NCBI GenBank assembly: GCA_902802945.1
Contig: CADCOC010000070.1
Location: forward strand, 1-38,716
Length of the DNA: 38,716 nt
DNA from: an uncultured bacterium
Lineage (GTDB): Bacteria > Verrucomicrobiota > Kiritimatiellia > RFP12 > UBA1067
Direction: 5' to 3'
Part shown: one piece after another, positions 23,716 through 33,719 of the stretch
Position numbering within the stretch: the first letter of the stretch is position 1
Layout of the letters: each line of letters starts with the position of its first letter
The notes under the pieces: generated by a model
Told to the model about the DNA's origin: nothing
Databases searched by the model: none
The model's input: the letters and a program-made list of their open reading frames with translations, nothing else
Position numbers and translations under genes: made by a program

Positions 23716-25782
23716 TTACTTCACGAGAACCGTCAGGCGACGTGTCTTGTAATCGCCGGCGTTATACATGAACGTCCAGTCGGTGTGATCGTTGCCCTTG
23801 TTGGAACCGATGCCGAGGTCGGGCGCTCCGCCAACGGCGAAGTGGTTGTACGCGAACACGGTCGCGCCGCTCTTGGCGTTGTGCACCTGCATGCAACCGT
23901 ACCCGTTTTGCGCCGGATGCTCATTGTCGTTGCAGTCGTAGATATTGTCGCTGCCGCCCGCATTGGCAAGTCTCTTCTGCGTTCCGTAGTTGCCGAGGAA
24001 GAACTCGATGATGCCGTCGCCAACGGCACCCTCCTCCACGCCGATGCGGTTGGACCGCACGACGAGGTTGGAGACCTTGCGCTGGAACGTCGCGCGTGAC
24101 GCGCACGGAACGCCGAGCTTCGCCGCGTCGTCCGTGAAGGTGTCCATTGCCGCAACAACCCACTCAATCGCGCCATCGGTGCGCTCAAGCTCAAGAGCGT
24201 AGGCGACGCGCGTGAACGCGCCGGCCTTCGCCGCCTCGTTGAAGGAGTAGTTGGCGAAGCGGTTCGCCGGGAGATCGGCGGCAAGAACCTTGCGGAAGCC
24301 CGCGAGCTCCGGAACCTTGAGCGCGTCACCGAGCTTGGCGTTCACGTCGGTGAGGTCGTCCTCGGGACGGCGCGCGTCGATCTCGAACGGACCGAGCGGG
24401 AGGCCCGAATCAAACGAATAGAGCGAGCCGATCCACGGCTTGGAGTAGAGGTAGCGCAGACGACGCGGTTCCTTCACGCCCGGCGCGGAGACGATGAGTT
24501 CCCTCCCGGCGAGCGTTCCGTTCGCGCCCTTGTTCAGGATTTTCGCGGGGACGTACTTGCCGTCCTTGCCGGCGATCTCGAAGCCCTTCGCCTCGGAACG
24601 GTCGTCATTGTAGGCGTACCAGGAGTTCGCGTTGTCGAAGGACATCACGAACTTGTCGCCCTCGACCTTCCACGACTTCAGCACCGGCGCGTCGTCTATG
24701 ATGCCGTCAAAGCCGTAGTCGCGCTTCAGGGCGTGGAGAACGAGGCGGCGGGCCACGGACTCCTTGTCGTTCGGATGGATGTCCCAGGAGTTGCCGATGT
24801 CGCACGTCGTGATCATCGCGGCGTTCTTCTCCTCGGCGGCGAACTTAGCCTGTCCCATCTGCACGGCGAACCAGCTGCAGCTGAACGGCGCGAGTTGCAC
24901 GAAGTAGAGCTTGAGGTCGGGGTTCTTGAACTCCTTCGCCCAGCCGTTGTAGAGGTCGTGCATCTTATCGCAATACCGAATGCCGTCACCCGCGTTGGAG
25001 CAACCCTGGTACCAGATGAAGCCCTTGATCGCATACGGCGCGAACGCGGCGACCATGCCGTTCCAGAGGTATGTCGGCGTCTGGCGGTCGCCCTTGGCAG
25101 GGATATTCGGCTTGTGCGCGAAACCCGAAATCGGCGTCCACGGCTCAATGCGCGTACCGCCCCAGCTGGAGTCGATGATTCCCACGGGGACGCCGAGCGC
25201 ATCGTGCAGCTCAAGCGCGTAGTAGAACGCCATCGCGGAGAGGTTATGGTTGAACGTCGCCTTGAAGGAGGCGGGCGAATAGTCTCGCCACACTGCCTTC
25301 CAGCCGAGACGCGGCGTGCGCGTGGGAATCTTCTGGTTCTTCACGTAGCGGATGAACGGACGACGGGCCATCGCGGTCATCACTGCGCCCTGTCCGTCGC
25401 GGTAGCGCGGGCCCGGGCCCCAGATCGGGCACTCGGTGTTGGACTGTCCGCTCGCGAACCACACTTCGCCGACGAGGACGTTCTTGATTTCCTCGGCGTT
25501 GGTTGCGCCGGCGACCTTGAGAAGCCGGTTCTCCTTCGAGGCCGGCATCGCGTCGAGCGAGACGCACCACTTACCGTCCGCGCCCGCCTGCGTTGTCTTG
25601 GTCTGTCCGGCGAACGTGACGGTCACCTTTTCGCCAGGATCGGCCGATCCCCACACGGGAACGGCGCGCCCGCGCTGAAGAACCATGTTATCGGCGAAGG
25701 GCGTGGCTGTTTTCACATGTCCGTACGCCGCGAACGCCGTCGCCAGAATCGCTGGCGCGACAATCATTTTCGATACTTTCAT
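23716..25782 (-). CDS. Secreted sialate O-acetylesterase-like protein
   Basis: A 688-residue protein with a signal peptide (MKVSKMIVAPAILATAFAAY). A beta domain near 25-100 (FADNMVLQRGRAVPVWGSADPGE) is followed by the SGNH/SASA esterase core. The nucleophile block is SGQSN at 111-115 (Ser114), with later IIDSSWGGTRIEPW and GFIWYQGCSNAGDG, and a catalytic His in DIHPNDK around residue 335. It removes O-acetyl groups from sialic acids (or related sugars), exposing glycans to glycosidases. About 180 C-terminal residues form an extra beta-rich domain not needed in the basic family. The start is ATG 25782; an in-frame upstream ATG at 25863 would add an unlikely N-terminus. It is transcribed divergently from the GH106 gene. 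Confidence 0.88.
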   Translation of the reverse strand: MKVSKMIVAPAILATAFAAYGHVKTATPFADNMVLQRGRAVPVWGSADPGEKVTVTFAGQTKTTQAGADGKWCVSLDAMPASKENRLLKVAGATNAEEIKNVLVGEVWFASGQSNTECPIWGPGPRYRDGQGAVMTAMARRPFIRYVKNQKIPTRTPRLGWKAVWRDYSPASFKATFNHNLSAMAFYYALELHDALGVPVGIIDSSWGGTRIEPWTPISGFAHKPNIPAKGDRQTPTYLWNGMVAAFAPYAIKGFIWYQGCSNAGDGIRYCDKMHDLYNGWAKEFKNPDLKLYFVQLAPFSCSWFAVQMGQAKFAAEEKNAAMITTCDIGNSWDIHPNDKESVARRLVLHALKRDYGFDGIIDDAPVLKSWKVEGDKFVMSFDNANSWYAYNDDRSEAKGFEIAGKDGKYVPAKILNKGANGTLAGRELIVSAPGVKEPRRLRYLYSKPWIGSLYSFDSGLPLGPFEIDARRPEDDLTDVNAKLGDALKVPELAGFRKVLAADLPANRFANYSFNEAAKAGAFTRVAYALELERTDGAIEWVVAAMDTFTDDAAKLGVPCASRATFQRKVSNLVVRSNRIGVEEGAVGDGIIEFFLGNYGTQKRLANAGGSDNIYDCNDNEHPAQNGYGCMQVHNAKSGATVFAYNHFAVGGAPDLGIGSNKGNDHTDWTFMYNAGDYKTRRLTVLVK

Positions 25783-25824
25783 TTCTATGTGTCCTTTCCC
25801 CGGAGTCTGATTCCGGATGCGAAA

Positions 25825-25830
25825 AGTATA
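25825..25830 (-). promoter_or_regulatory. Putative -10 box of the esterase gene
   Basis: TATACT on the minus strand, about 43 bases before the ATG at 25782. The -35 region is poor, so an activator may be needed. Confidence 0.35.
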
Positions 25831-25890
25831 CCATAAACCAGCACGCGGGGGGAGCGTCTCCACAATTTCCTTTCACGGCGCTATTCGTGT

Positions 25891-25920
25891 CTGTCATTCA
25901 ACTCCGTAATAGTGTATAAT
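25891..25920 (+). promoter_or_regulatory. Promoter of the GH106-type gene
   Basis: CTGTCA (25891-25896), an 18-base spacer and a perfect TATAAT (25915-25920). The ribosome site AAAGGAG and ATG 25953 follow. Confidence 0.5.
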
Positions 25921-25952
25921 ATTCGCGCCAACCGGAATTGAAAGGAGCAATA

Positions 25953-28900
25953 ATGAATATATTAAGAAGAATAGTGTGCGGGGGCGTCATGTCCCTTACC
26001 GCTGTTATTGCACTAGGCGCGTCGGCTTCCATCGACGGCGAGCTGTTCAAGAACCCGCCGGACTCCGCCCGTCCGTGGGTGTACTGGTACTTCATGGACG
26101 GCAACACCACGCGCGAGGGAATGAAGGCGGACCTCGACGCGATGAAGAAGGCCGGTATCGGCGGCGTGCTGATCCTTGAAATCGGCGCGGGACGTCCGCC
26201 ACGCGGCCCCGTGGAATTCCTAAGCCCCAAGTGGCTGGAGCTCTTCGGCTACGCGATCGCCGAGGCCGACCGTCTCGGTATCGAGGTGGCGGTGGGGACA
26301 GGCCCCGGTTGGTGCGGCGCGGGCGGGAAGTCCGTCAAGCCCGACGACGCGATGCAGCACACCGTCGCGAGCGAGACGACGGTGACGGGGCCGCTGGACT
26401 ATTCCTCCGTTCTGCCCATCCCCGCACCGCGCGCGCCGTTCTTCGGCGTTCGCACGCTCACGTCCGAACTGAAGAAGGAATGGGAGAGCTACTACCGCGA
26501 TGTCGCCGTACTGGCGTTCCCCGAGCCGGAAGGCGCGGAACGTCTTCCCGATGCGGACGAAAAGGCCATCTACCAGCGCGCGCCGTTTTCGTCCCGCCGC
26601 GGCGTGAAGCCGTACCTTCCGACGTCGTACAAGGCTGTGCCTCCGGAGAAGTGCGTCGATCCTGACAAGGTTGTTGACCTCACGGCGAAGATGGACGCCG
26701 CCGGACGTCTCACCTGGCGCGTCCCCGAAGGACGCTGGACGATTCTGCGCGTCGGGCGCCGCCTGACCGGACAGACCACGCGTCCCGCGCCCAAGCCCGG
26801 TCTCGGATTCGAGACGAGCAAGTTTGACCGAGGCGCGATCGAGCGCCACTTGCACGACTATGCGGACAAAATCCTCGCCGCCGCCGGTCCGCGTCGTCCC
26901 GGACGTGGCCTCACCACGCTTCACTTCGACAGCTGGGAGATGAGCGCGCAGAACGGTTCCGCCGAGTTCTTCAAGGAGTTCGAGCGTCGTCGTGGCTATT
27001 CGCCGCTCCCGTACATTCCCGCCATCAACGGACGCATCGTGCGTTCAACGGAAATTACCGAGCGTTTCCTCTTCGACTGGCGGCAGACAGCGCAGGAGCT
27101 CGTAATCGAGAACCAGCTTCTCCCTATCAAGGAGTTTGCACACAGCAAGGGACTCGTGATGTCGAGCGAACCCTACGACATGAACCCGTGCTGCGACATC
27201 ACGTCCGGCGCGGTGGCGGATGTGCCGATGTGCGAGTTCTGGTCGAAGGGCATGGGATGTCCTGCGGAGTACAGCTGCGTGGAGTCGGTCTCCATCGCGC
27301 ACACGATGGGGCGTCCCGTCGTGGGCGCGGAGGCGTTCACGGCAAGCGCAGAGTACTGGAAGCAGTACCCCGGCTCGATGAAGGCGCAGGGCGACTGGGC
27401 GCTCGCCTTCGGCATCAACTGCTTCAAGTTCCACACGTACCAGCACCAGCCGAGCCTCACGGACAAGCCCGGCATGACGATGTGCGGGTACTACGGCGTC
27501 AACTGGCACCGTAACCAGACATGGTGGCCAATGGTCGATTCCTACCACCGCTACCTCACGCGCTGCCAGTGGTTGCTCCGGCAGGGGCGTCCCGTGGCGG
27601 ACATCCTCTACCTCCTGCCCGAAGGCGCGCCGATGGTGTTCCAGCCGCCGAAGGACGCCTTCATGGAAGGCGACTTCCCGGACCGGAAGGGATATTCGTT
27701 TGACGGCTGTTCGCCCGAGGTATTCATGTCGCGGGCCAAGTTCATCGACAAGAAGATCGACTTCGAGGGCGGCGCGACGTACAGCGTGCTCGTGCTGCCG
27801 AAGGTCGATGCGATGACGCCCGCGCTGATGAAGAAGATTCTCGAATGTGCGGAGTCGGGCGTGAAGATTGTCGGCGGGGTACCGCGCAAGTCGCCAAGCC
27901 TTTCCGGTTATCCGACGTGCGACGAAGAGGTCGCCGCGCTTGCCGATCGCATCGCGCCTCGTCTTCACCATGTTCACGATAAGAACGATAAGAACGCAGT
28001 TCTTGAGATGGCGAAGGACGTGATAGAGAATGAGGCGAAATGGATATGGAGCGCGGGCGAAAAGGATGTGATGAAGCAGCCAAACGGTTCGCGCTGGTTC
28101 AGAAAGACGTTCAGACTAGAAAAGCCTTCAAAGGAAGATATTAAACGCGACTTGATGTTGGCGGTGTCTCGATTCTCGGATAGGGATTTTCATGAAAGAT
28201 GCTATAAGGGCGAGTTTTGCTGCAATGTGAAAAGCGCATCTGTTGTAATTGCCGCAGACAACGCATATCGTCTGTACTTGAACGGCAAGTTTGTAGGCGA
28301 GGGGATTGATTTCCACGACGTCGGTTCGTATGCTAACGTGATCAACCTGCTGAAGCCCGGTGAGAATGTAATCGAAGTGTTGGCGGACAACTGGGATGAC
28401 TCGCCCAATCCGGCAGGTCTTATTGTTGCCTTCGTGATCAAGTACACGGACGGTCGTGTCGTCACCTTCAAGACGGATGCCTCTTGGACGTGTGCGACGG
28501 ACAAGAGCAAGGTTTTTGGCCCCGTGCAGGAGTTTGGCGCGTTTAACATGGGACCGTGGCGTCTGCGTAGCATGCAGAAGGAACTCTATCCTTCATTTAG
28601 TTATGTCGCTTCTTGCGTAGGAATGCGTCCAGATCACATGGGAGGAGGCAATGTGCGTTACATCCATCGCAGGCTTGACGATAAGGACATTTACTTCGTA
28701 AGCCATCGTGATGATTATTGTCATGTCATGGGGACTCATCATTTTAGGGTGGCTGACGTAAAGTCCGTGGAATGGTGGGATCCGCTTACGGGCGAGCGTA
28801 GAGAGCTGCCGAGGTGGAAATATGCACACGACGGTACTGTTGAAGTAGAACTTGAGCTAGGACCCAGCGAAAGTGGATTCGTCGTATTTTCCCATGGGAC

Positions 28901-29444
28901 TACAGGCATGTTCAAGTCACTGCTCTCTTCCATCTTCCCGACGAAGAAAAGTAATTTCCGCTCTTACGGTGTCCTTGCTGAGTTGCCCGACCCATGGAAG
29001 GTGTCATTCGATCCGGCGTGGGGCGGACCAGAGGGCGAAGTGGAGTTCAAGACGCTTGAAGACTGGACGAAGCGTCCTGAATGGGGCATCCAGCACTACT
29101 CTGGCATTGCTACGTACCGTAAGACTGTGACGAGCAAGGAAGTACCCACGAGCATCAGCCTCGGCAACGTCTCGAACCTCGCGCGCGTGAAATTGAACGG
29201 GAAAGATCTCGGTTCGGTGTGGTGTTGGCCGTGGCGCGTGGCGGTACCGGCGGGCGTGTGGAAGGACGGCGAGAACCTGCTTGAGATTGAGGTGGCGAAT
29301 CTCTGGCTCAACAGGCTCATCGGCGATGCATCGCTTCCGCCCGAGAAGCGCCTCACGCGCACCACGGTGAATCCGTACAAGCCAACGGAGACACTTCGCA
29401 GGTCGGGTCTCTTCGGACCAGTCCGGCTTGAAAGAGAACAATAA
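25953..29444 (+). CDS. Secreted GH106-type alpha-L-rhamnosidase-like protein
   Basis: A 1163-residue protein with a signal peptide (about 1-27). The catalytic half begins SARPWVYWYFMDGNTTREGM with DLDAMKKAGIGGVLILE, the GH106 opening. It continues with GTGPGWCGAGG and LHFDSWEMSAQN, in which the glutamate around residue 329 is a candidate catalytic acid. The C-terminal 130 residues are a GH2-like beta-sandwich (LARVKLNGKDLGSVWCWPWRV, LLEIEVANLWLNRLIG). Between about residues 666 and 992 lies a second sugar-binding-like domain (AYRLYLNGKFVGEG, NVIEVLADNWD) whose DNA is visibly lower in GC than the flanks, suggesting domain insertion or replacement. ATG 25953 is chosen for its AAAGGAG site. It probably forms a unit with the GH36 gene 48 bases downstream. 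Confidence 0.82.
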   Translation: MNILRRIVCGGVMSLTAVIALGASASIDGELFKNPPDSARPWVYWYFMDGNTTREGMKADLDAMKKAGIGGVLILEIGAGRPPRGPVEFLSPKWLELFGYAIAEADRLGIEVAVGTGPGWCGAGGKSVKPDDAMQHTVASETTVTGPLDYSSVLPIPAPRAPFFGVRTLTSELKKEWESYYRDVAVLAFPEPEGAERLPDADEKAIYQRAPFSSRRGVKPYLPTSYKAVPPEKCVDPDKVVDLTAKMDAAGRLTWRVPEGRWTILRVGRRLTGQTTRPAPKPGLGFETSKFDRGAIERHLHDYADKILAAAGPRRPGRGLTTLHFDSWEMSAQNGSAEFFKEFERRRGYSPLPYIPAINGRIVRSTEITERFLFDWRQTAQELVIENQLLPIKEFAHSKGLVMSSEPYDMNPCCDITSGAVADVPMCEFWSKGMGCPAEYSCVESVSIAHTMGRPVVGAEAFTASAEYWKQYPGSMKAQGDWALAFGINCFKFHTYQHQPSLTDKPGMTMCGYYGVNWHRNQTWWPMVDSYHRYLTRCQWLLRQGRPVADILYLLPEGAPMVFQPPKDAFMEGDFPDRKGYSFDGCSPEVFMSRAKFIDKKIDFEGGATYSVLVLPKVDAMTPALMKKILECAESGVKIVGGVPRKSPSLSGYPTCDEEVAALADRIAPRLHHVHDKNDKNAVLEMAKDVIENEAKWIWSAGEKDVMKQPNGSRWFRKTFRLEKPSKEDIKRDLMLAVSRFSDRDFHERCYKGEFCCNVKSASVVIAADNAYRLYLNGKFVGEGIDFHDVGSYANVINLLKPGENVIEVLADNWDDSPNPAGLIVAFVIKYTDGRVVTFKTDASWTCATDKSKVFGPVQEFGAFNMGPWRLRSMQKELYPSFSYVASCVGMRPDHMGGGNVRYIHRRLDDKDIYFVSHRDDYCHVMGTHHFRVADVKSVEWWDPLTGERRELPRWKYAHDGTVEVELELGPSESGFVVFSHGTTGMFKSLLSSIFPTKKSNFRSYGVLAELPDPWKVSFDPAWGGPEGEVEFKTLEDWTKRPEWGIQHYSGIATYRKTVTSKEVPTSISLGNVSNLARVKLNGKDLGSVWCWPWRVAVPAGVWKDGENLLEIEVANLWLNRLIGDASLPPEKRLTRTTVNPYKPTETLRRSGLFGPVRLEREQ

Positions 29445-29492
29445 TTGCAGCAGTAATGACACAAAAGGAACAACTCAAAAAGGAATACAAAG

Positions 29493-31523
29493 ATGACAGG
29501 TTTTGACATCGCAATGGCGGGTCTGCTCTCATTCGGGCAGGTGATACCGAGCGCGCAGCGCGAAATCGTGAAGCACGCGGGGCTTCAGGTGATCCATGCG
29601 GACGGCGCGGTGACGCTTCGTCTGAAAGAGACGGGCCGTACGGAATCCGCCATCGAAGGCGGGCGCGTTGTAACGGTGAAATTGCAGGACGAGCACTATC
29701 CCGTGTACATCACGCGGCACGTGCGGACGTGGAACGACTGCGATGCCGTCGAGACCTGGTACGAGCTGCGCCACGAGGAGCCGGGTCCGGTGAGGCTGCT
29801 CCGCGCAGACAGTTTCGCCTCGCGTATCAATTGCCGGGCCGATGTCGTGAAGGTGCTCACGCTCACGGGCGTGTGGGCGTACGAGGGGAACGTCACGGAG
29901 GCGACCGTCGCGAACGGACAGATCGCGCAGTACCGCTCGCTCGCGGGCACGCGCGACGCATGGGAGTCGAACGCGGCGATGATGGTGAGCTTCGGCGACA
30001 AAGTAGATGAGGAACGTGGCAAGGTTCTCGGCGTGGCGCTGGAGTGGACCGGCACCACCGAGAAACGCGTGCGGCGCAGCTGGAACGGACGTGAGACGGA
30101 CGTCTTCGCCGGCATCGACATGGAGACGGGACCGTACGTCCTCGATCCCGGCAAAACCTTCACCACGCCGCGGGCGATCATCGTGTGGTCCGAGAAGGGT
30201 AAGGGCGAGGTGTCGCGCCAGTACCACCGCTGGGCGCGCCGCCACCTGATGCCGCACGGCGACGTCCTTCACCCCATCCTGCTCAACACGTGGGAGGGTT
30301 CGTACTTCAGCTTCACGGAGAAGACGCTCACCGACATGATGGACGGCGTGCAGGAGATGGGCGGCGAGATGCTCGTCCTCGACGACGGCTGGTTCGGGAA
30401 GGGCAAGTACGCCCGCGACGAGAAGAACGGCGACAAGACCGGCCTCGGCGACTGGGTGGTGAACCCCGCGAAGCTGCCGCACGGCCTCGCTTGGCTTGCG
30501 GACGAGGCCGCCAAGCGCGGACTCAAGTTCGGCCTCTGGGTGGAGCCGGAGATGTGCAACGTGAAGAGCTGGCTCGCCGAGGCGCATCCCGACTGGATCC
30601 TCCGCGAGCAGAACCGCTCGCTCCTCCTCGGGCGCGGCGGCTCGCAGGTCGTCCTGGACTACACGAACCCGGCGGTGCGCGAGAACATCTTCAACCAGCT
30701 CGACGCCGTGTACGCGCAGGTGCCCACGCTCGCCTACGTGAAGTGGGACAGCAACCAGAACATCGTCAACCCTGGCTCCACGTACCTGAAGCCAGACCGC
30801 CAGCCGAACCTCTGGTACGACTACACGATCGGCCTCTACGACCTGCTTGCGAAACTCCAGGCGAAGCGTCCGCAGATCATGGTGCAGGCCTGCGCCTCGG
30901 GTGGCGGGCACATGGACTTCGGCTTCCTGCGCTATGCGGACGAGTTCTGGGCGAGCGACAACACCGACCCGTTCCGTCGCGTGTTCATCCAGTGGGGTGC
31001 GTCGCAGTTCTATCCCGCGAGCGCGATGGCCTGCCACGTGACGCGGCGCGGCTCGTCGATGAAGTACCGCTTCGACGTGGCCATGACCGGACGCATGGGC
31101 TTCGAGCTGCATCCGACGAAGCTTTCGAAGGCGGATGTCGAGTTCGCCAAGGCCGCCGTGGCCGACTACAAGCGCATCCGCCCGATCGTCCAGCGCGGCG
31201 ACCTCTACCGTCTCGTTTCACCGTACGACGGGAGGATGTCCGCGCTCATGTTCGCGAGCGAAGACAAAAGCGGCGCGGCGCTGTTTGCGCTCGGGCTCGA
31301 CAAGGACATCATCGTGGAGGAGACGCTGCGTCTGCGCGGACTCGACCCCGATGCAAAATACACCGTCACCGAGATCAACAGGGGCGCGAAGCTCCACGCC
31401 AAGCTGCCGAATGAGCCGGTCGCCGGCCGCACGCTCATGGAGAAGGGGATCGCCGTCAGGCTCTCCGGAAAGTTCGACTCGGTCTCGTTCGAGGTCGTGC
31501 GTGCCGGGGCGGATAGGCGTTGA
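29493..31523 (+). CDS. GH36 alpha-galactosidase
   Basis: A 676-residue enzyme of the usual GH36 length. The N-terminal beta-supersandwich runs to about 270. The barrel has LNTWEGSYF, LDDGWFGKG near 327-335, GLWVEPEMCN, the nucleophile Asp419 in YVKWDSN, QACASGGGHMD, and the acid/base segment ASDNTDPF near 477-484. It hydrolyses terminal alpha-galactosides such as those of raffinose-type sugars or galactomannan. No convincing signal peptide is seen, so it probably works in the cytoplasm on imported oligosaccharides, in contrast to the exported GH106 protein before it. The ribosome site is AAAAAGGAA before ATG 29493. Confidence 0.92.
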   Translation: MTGFDIAMAGLLSFGQVIPSAQREIVKHAGLQVIHADGAVTLRLKETGRTESAIEGGRVVTVKLQDEHYPVYITRHVRTWNDCDAVETWYELRHEEPGPVRLLRADSFASRINCRADVVKVLTLTGVWAYEGNVTEATVANGQIAQYRSLAGTRDAWESNAAMMVSFGDKVDEERGKVLGVALEWTGTTEKRVRRSWNGRETDVFAGIDMETGPYVLDPGKTFTTPRAIIVWSEKGKGEVSRQYHRWARRHLMPHGDVLHPILLNTWEGSYFSFTEKTLTDMMDGVQEMGGEMLVLDDGWFGKGKYARDEKNGDKTGLGDWVVNPAKLPHGLAWLADEAAKRGLKFGLWVEPEMCNVKSWLAEAHPDWILREQNRSLLLGRGGSQVVLDYTNPAVRENIFNQLDAVYAQVPTLAYVKWDSNQNIVNPGSTYLKPDRQPNLWYDYTIGLYDLLAKLQAKRPQIMVQACASGGGHMDFGFLRYADEFWASDNTDPFRRVFIQWGASQFYPASAMACHVTRRGSSMKYRFDVAMTGRMGFELHPTKLSKADVEFAKAAVADYKRIRPIVQRGDLYRLVSPYDGRMSALMFASEDKSGAALFALGLDKDIIVEETLRLRGLDPDAKYTVTEINRGAKLHAKLPNEPVAGRTLMEKGIAVRLSGKFDSVSFEVVRAGADRR

Positions 31524-31580
31524 ACGGCGTTGAATGGCAGAGAACCCGTGAAATCTGTACCATACGCCCGAAAAATATGG

Positions 31581-31586
31581 TATAAT
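31581..31586 (+). promoter_or_regulatory. -10 box of the acyl-CoA dehydrogenase gene
   Basis: A perfect TATAAT, followed by AAGGAAGG and ATG 31615. It shows that the in-frame ATG at 31585, inside this box, is not the start codon. Confidence 0.5.
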
Positions 31587-31614
31587 GCGGGGCAAGGAAG
31601 GAATAGACAACGAC

Positions 31615-33642
31615 ATGCAGACTGAAACGACCGAGCGTCCGACGATGAAAATGCTCCCTGGCGACGAAGTTCGCCAGATCATGTGGCGCTTCGCCGAACG
31701 ATACGACATCCAGATGGCCGTGGCCGGCGCGCGCAGCGTGGCACGCGGCATCGTGGCCCAACTCGTGGCGGGCGGCCAGCGCAAGACGCACGACTGGACG
31801 GCCGAGAAGCAGGGTGCGTTCGAGGCGTTCGACGCCTCCGGCATCACCGCGAGCACGCTCAAGCAGGAATACGGCGGGCTCTTCGACGGACCGAAGAACC
31901 TGGCCTCCTCGCTCCTCTCCTACGAGCTCAGCTGGGTCGACAACGGTGCCGCGACGTCCGCGCTCGTGAACGGCCTCGCGATGGGTCCGATTGCCGAACT
32001 CGGCACGGACGAGCAGAAGGCGTACTACATGACGCGCTGCGCGCCTGGCAACGAGACGGGCAAGACGTGGCGTGGGTCGTTCGCGCTCACGGAGCCGCTC
32101 CCCTACGTGGGCGTTGATACGGGCGTTCTCTGCGGACGCGTGAGCGTGGCGGAGTGGAAGGAGGGCGAGGAGCCGAAGCTGCGCGTCGAGAAGCGCGGCC
32201 GGTTCATCACCAACATCGCGATTGCCGACTATGTGACCGTGGCCGTCAACTCCGGCGACGACCGCATCAAGGGTAGCTGCATGGTGATCGTGGAGGCGAC
32301 GGACCCCGGCAAGTTCGACCGCGGCGCGCAGACGCTCAAGTGCGTCCACCAGCTCTCCAACACGGGCGACCCCGTGATCGACGTGACCGTGCCCGCCTCG
32401 CGCATCGTAGGCGGCTACACGATCAAGGACGGACAGATCGTGCCGAACCTCGCGCACTCCGAGATCATCGCACAGGTGTTCTCCAAGACGCGTGTGGGCG
32501 TGGGCGTGATGGGCGCAGGTTCGCTCATGAGCGCCATCGAGCCCGTGATCCGTTACCAGCGCACGCGCTTCCGCGGCGCGGCGGGCGTGGACGAAACGTC
32601 GCCGCGCTACCAGCAGGGTCTCCAGATGAAGGAGGACGTGACGGAGCGTCTCGCGGACGTGTGGGCGACGGCCGAGGCCGCGTCCTCGCTCGGTTTTGAC
32701 ATCTCCCGCCGCTTCGACGCGCTCGAGCTCATCCAGGACGAGGCGAAGGCGAAGCTCGGCAAGGGCCGCGAGATGCTGAAGAACATGAAGGCGCCGATGG
32801 CTGCCGCCGCCGCGCTGCTCGCGGAGGGGAAGGATCCGATGGAGGATCCCGACGTGACTGTCCGCTATGTCTATCTTCAGGCGCTCTGCAATATTCTCTG
32901 TCCGAGCTGCAAGCTCTGGAACACGGGCCACGGCGCGAACGTGATGCGCGAGGCCGTGACGCTCATGGGCGGCTACGGCATCACCGAGGACTGTCCGGGA
33001 TTTCTCTTCTACAAGTGGACGGACATGCAGCTCGACGCGACGTACGAAGGCCCTGAGGCCGTGCAGCGCCGCCAGATTTCCGAGACGATGGCGAACCCCG
33101 TGTTCCTCGCGCAGCTTGAGGCATGGGAAAAGGAACTTGCCGCGTGTCCGAAGGCCGCCGAGAATGGCGCGAATGCCCTTGCGGCGGCACTTCGCCTGTG
33201 GGCGTGGACGCGTGCATTTGCGGCCGGAGCGAAAGATCCGGCCGGCAAGAAGCTCGGCTCCTCGCAGCGCCACGGCGTGGTGTTTCCGCTCGCGGACGCG
33301 CTCGCGGGACTCATGGCCGCCACGAGCCTCTGGCAGGACATCCGCTTCCTTGCGCTCAACGGCGCGGAGCATCCCGTGGTGGGACCGGAGCTTCCGAGCT
33401 ACCTCAACACGTTCAACGACCTGCTCGGCACGGTCGTGGCGGACGTGGCCGGAGAGGCCGCGAAGGTCTGCGCGGGCGTGGTCTATGGTTTCGACGCTGC
33501 AACGGCTGAGGACAAGGCGGCGTTCGCTACGCTGCGTGCTGCGCTGGATGAATCGCTCGCCGGTACGCGTCTCGCGAAGGACCGCGCGGCGAAGTGCCTC
33601 ACCACGGTCATGATTCCGGAGGCGCTCGACTATCCGATGTGA
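31615..33642 (+). CDS. Acyl-CoA dehydrogenase family protein, large form
   Basis: A 675-residue flavoprotein dehydrogenase, longer than the standard 380-residue enzymes. The N-terminal helical domain includes LKQEYGGLFDGP and ALVNGLAMGPIAELG. The FAD-binding block reads GSFALTEPLPYVGVDTG (usual ALTEPxAGSD). The helical C-terminal domain has TRVGVGVMGAG, LMGGYGITED and YEGPEAVQRRQ, with Glu478 in the place of the catalytic base. About 150 extra C-terminal residues follow, as in long ACADs. It oxidises an acyl-CoA, passing electrons to ETF, so the etfBA pair at 18.6-20.2 kb is the likely acceptor. The start is ATG 31615 after the -10 box at 31581; an ATG at 31645 is a possible alternative. Confidence 0.85.
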   Translation: MQTETTERPTMKMLPGDEVRQIMWRFAERYDIQMAVAGARSVARGIVAQLVAGGQRKTHDWTAEKQGAFEAFDASGITASTLKQEYGGLFDGPKNLASSLLSYELSWVDNGAATSALVNGLAMGPIAELGTDEQKAYYMTRCAPGNETGKTWRGSFALTEPLPYVGVDTGVLCGRVSVAEWKEGEEPKLRVEKRGRFITNIAIADYVTVAVNSGDDRIKGSCMVIVEATDPGKFDRGAQTLKCVHQLSNTGDPVIDVTVPASRIVGGYTIKDGQIVPNLAHSEIIAQVFSKTRVGVGVMGAGSLMSAIEPVIRYQRTRFRGAAGVDETSPRYQQGLQMKEDVTERLADVWATAEAASSLGFDISRRFDALELIQDEAKAKLGKGREMLKNMKAPMAAAAALLAEGKDPMEDPDVTVRYVYLQALCNILCPSCKLWNTGHGANVMREAVTLMGGYGITEDCPGFLFYKWTDMQLDATYEGPEAVQRRQISETMANPVFLAQLEAWEKELAACPKAAENGANALAAALRLWAWTRAFAAGAKDPAGKKLGSSQRHGVVFPLADALAGLMAATSLWQDIRFLALNGAEHPVVGPELPSYLNTFNDLLGTVVADVAGEAAKVCAGVVYGFDAATAEDKAAFATLRAALDESLAGTRLAKDRAAKCLTTVMIPEALDYPM

Positions 33643-33719
33643 TTTTTTGGAGGAAGATGTGTCAGTTCTATGTGGGCTGTCCGCCTTTCCACATGTGTAA
33701 CCCAACAGGAGGAAAAACA

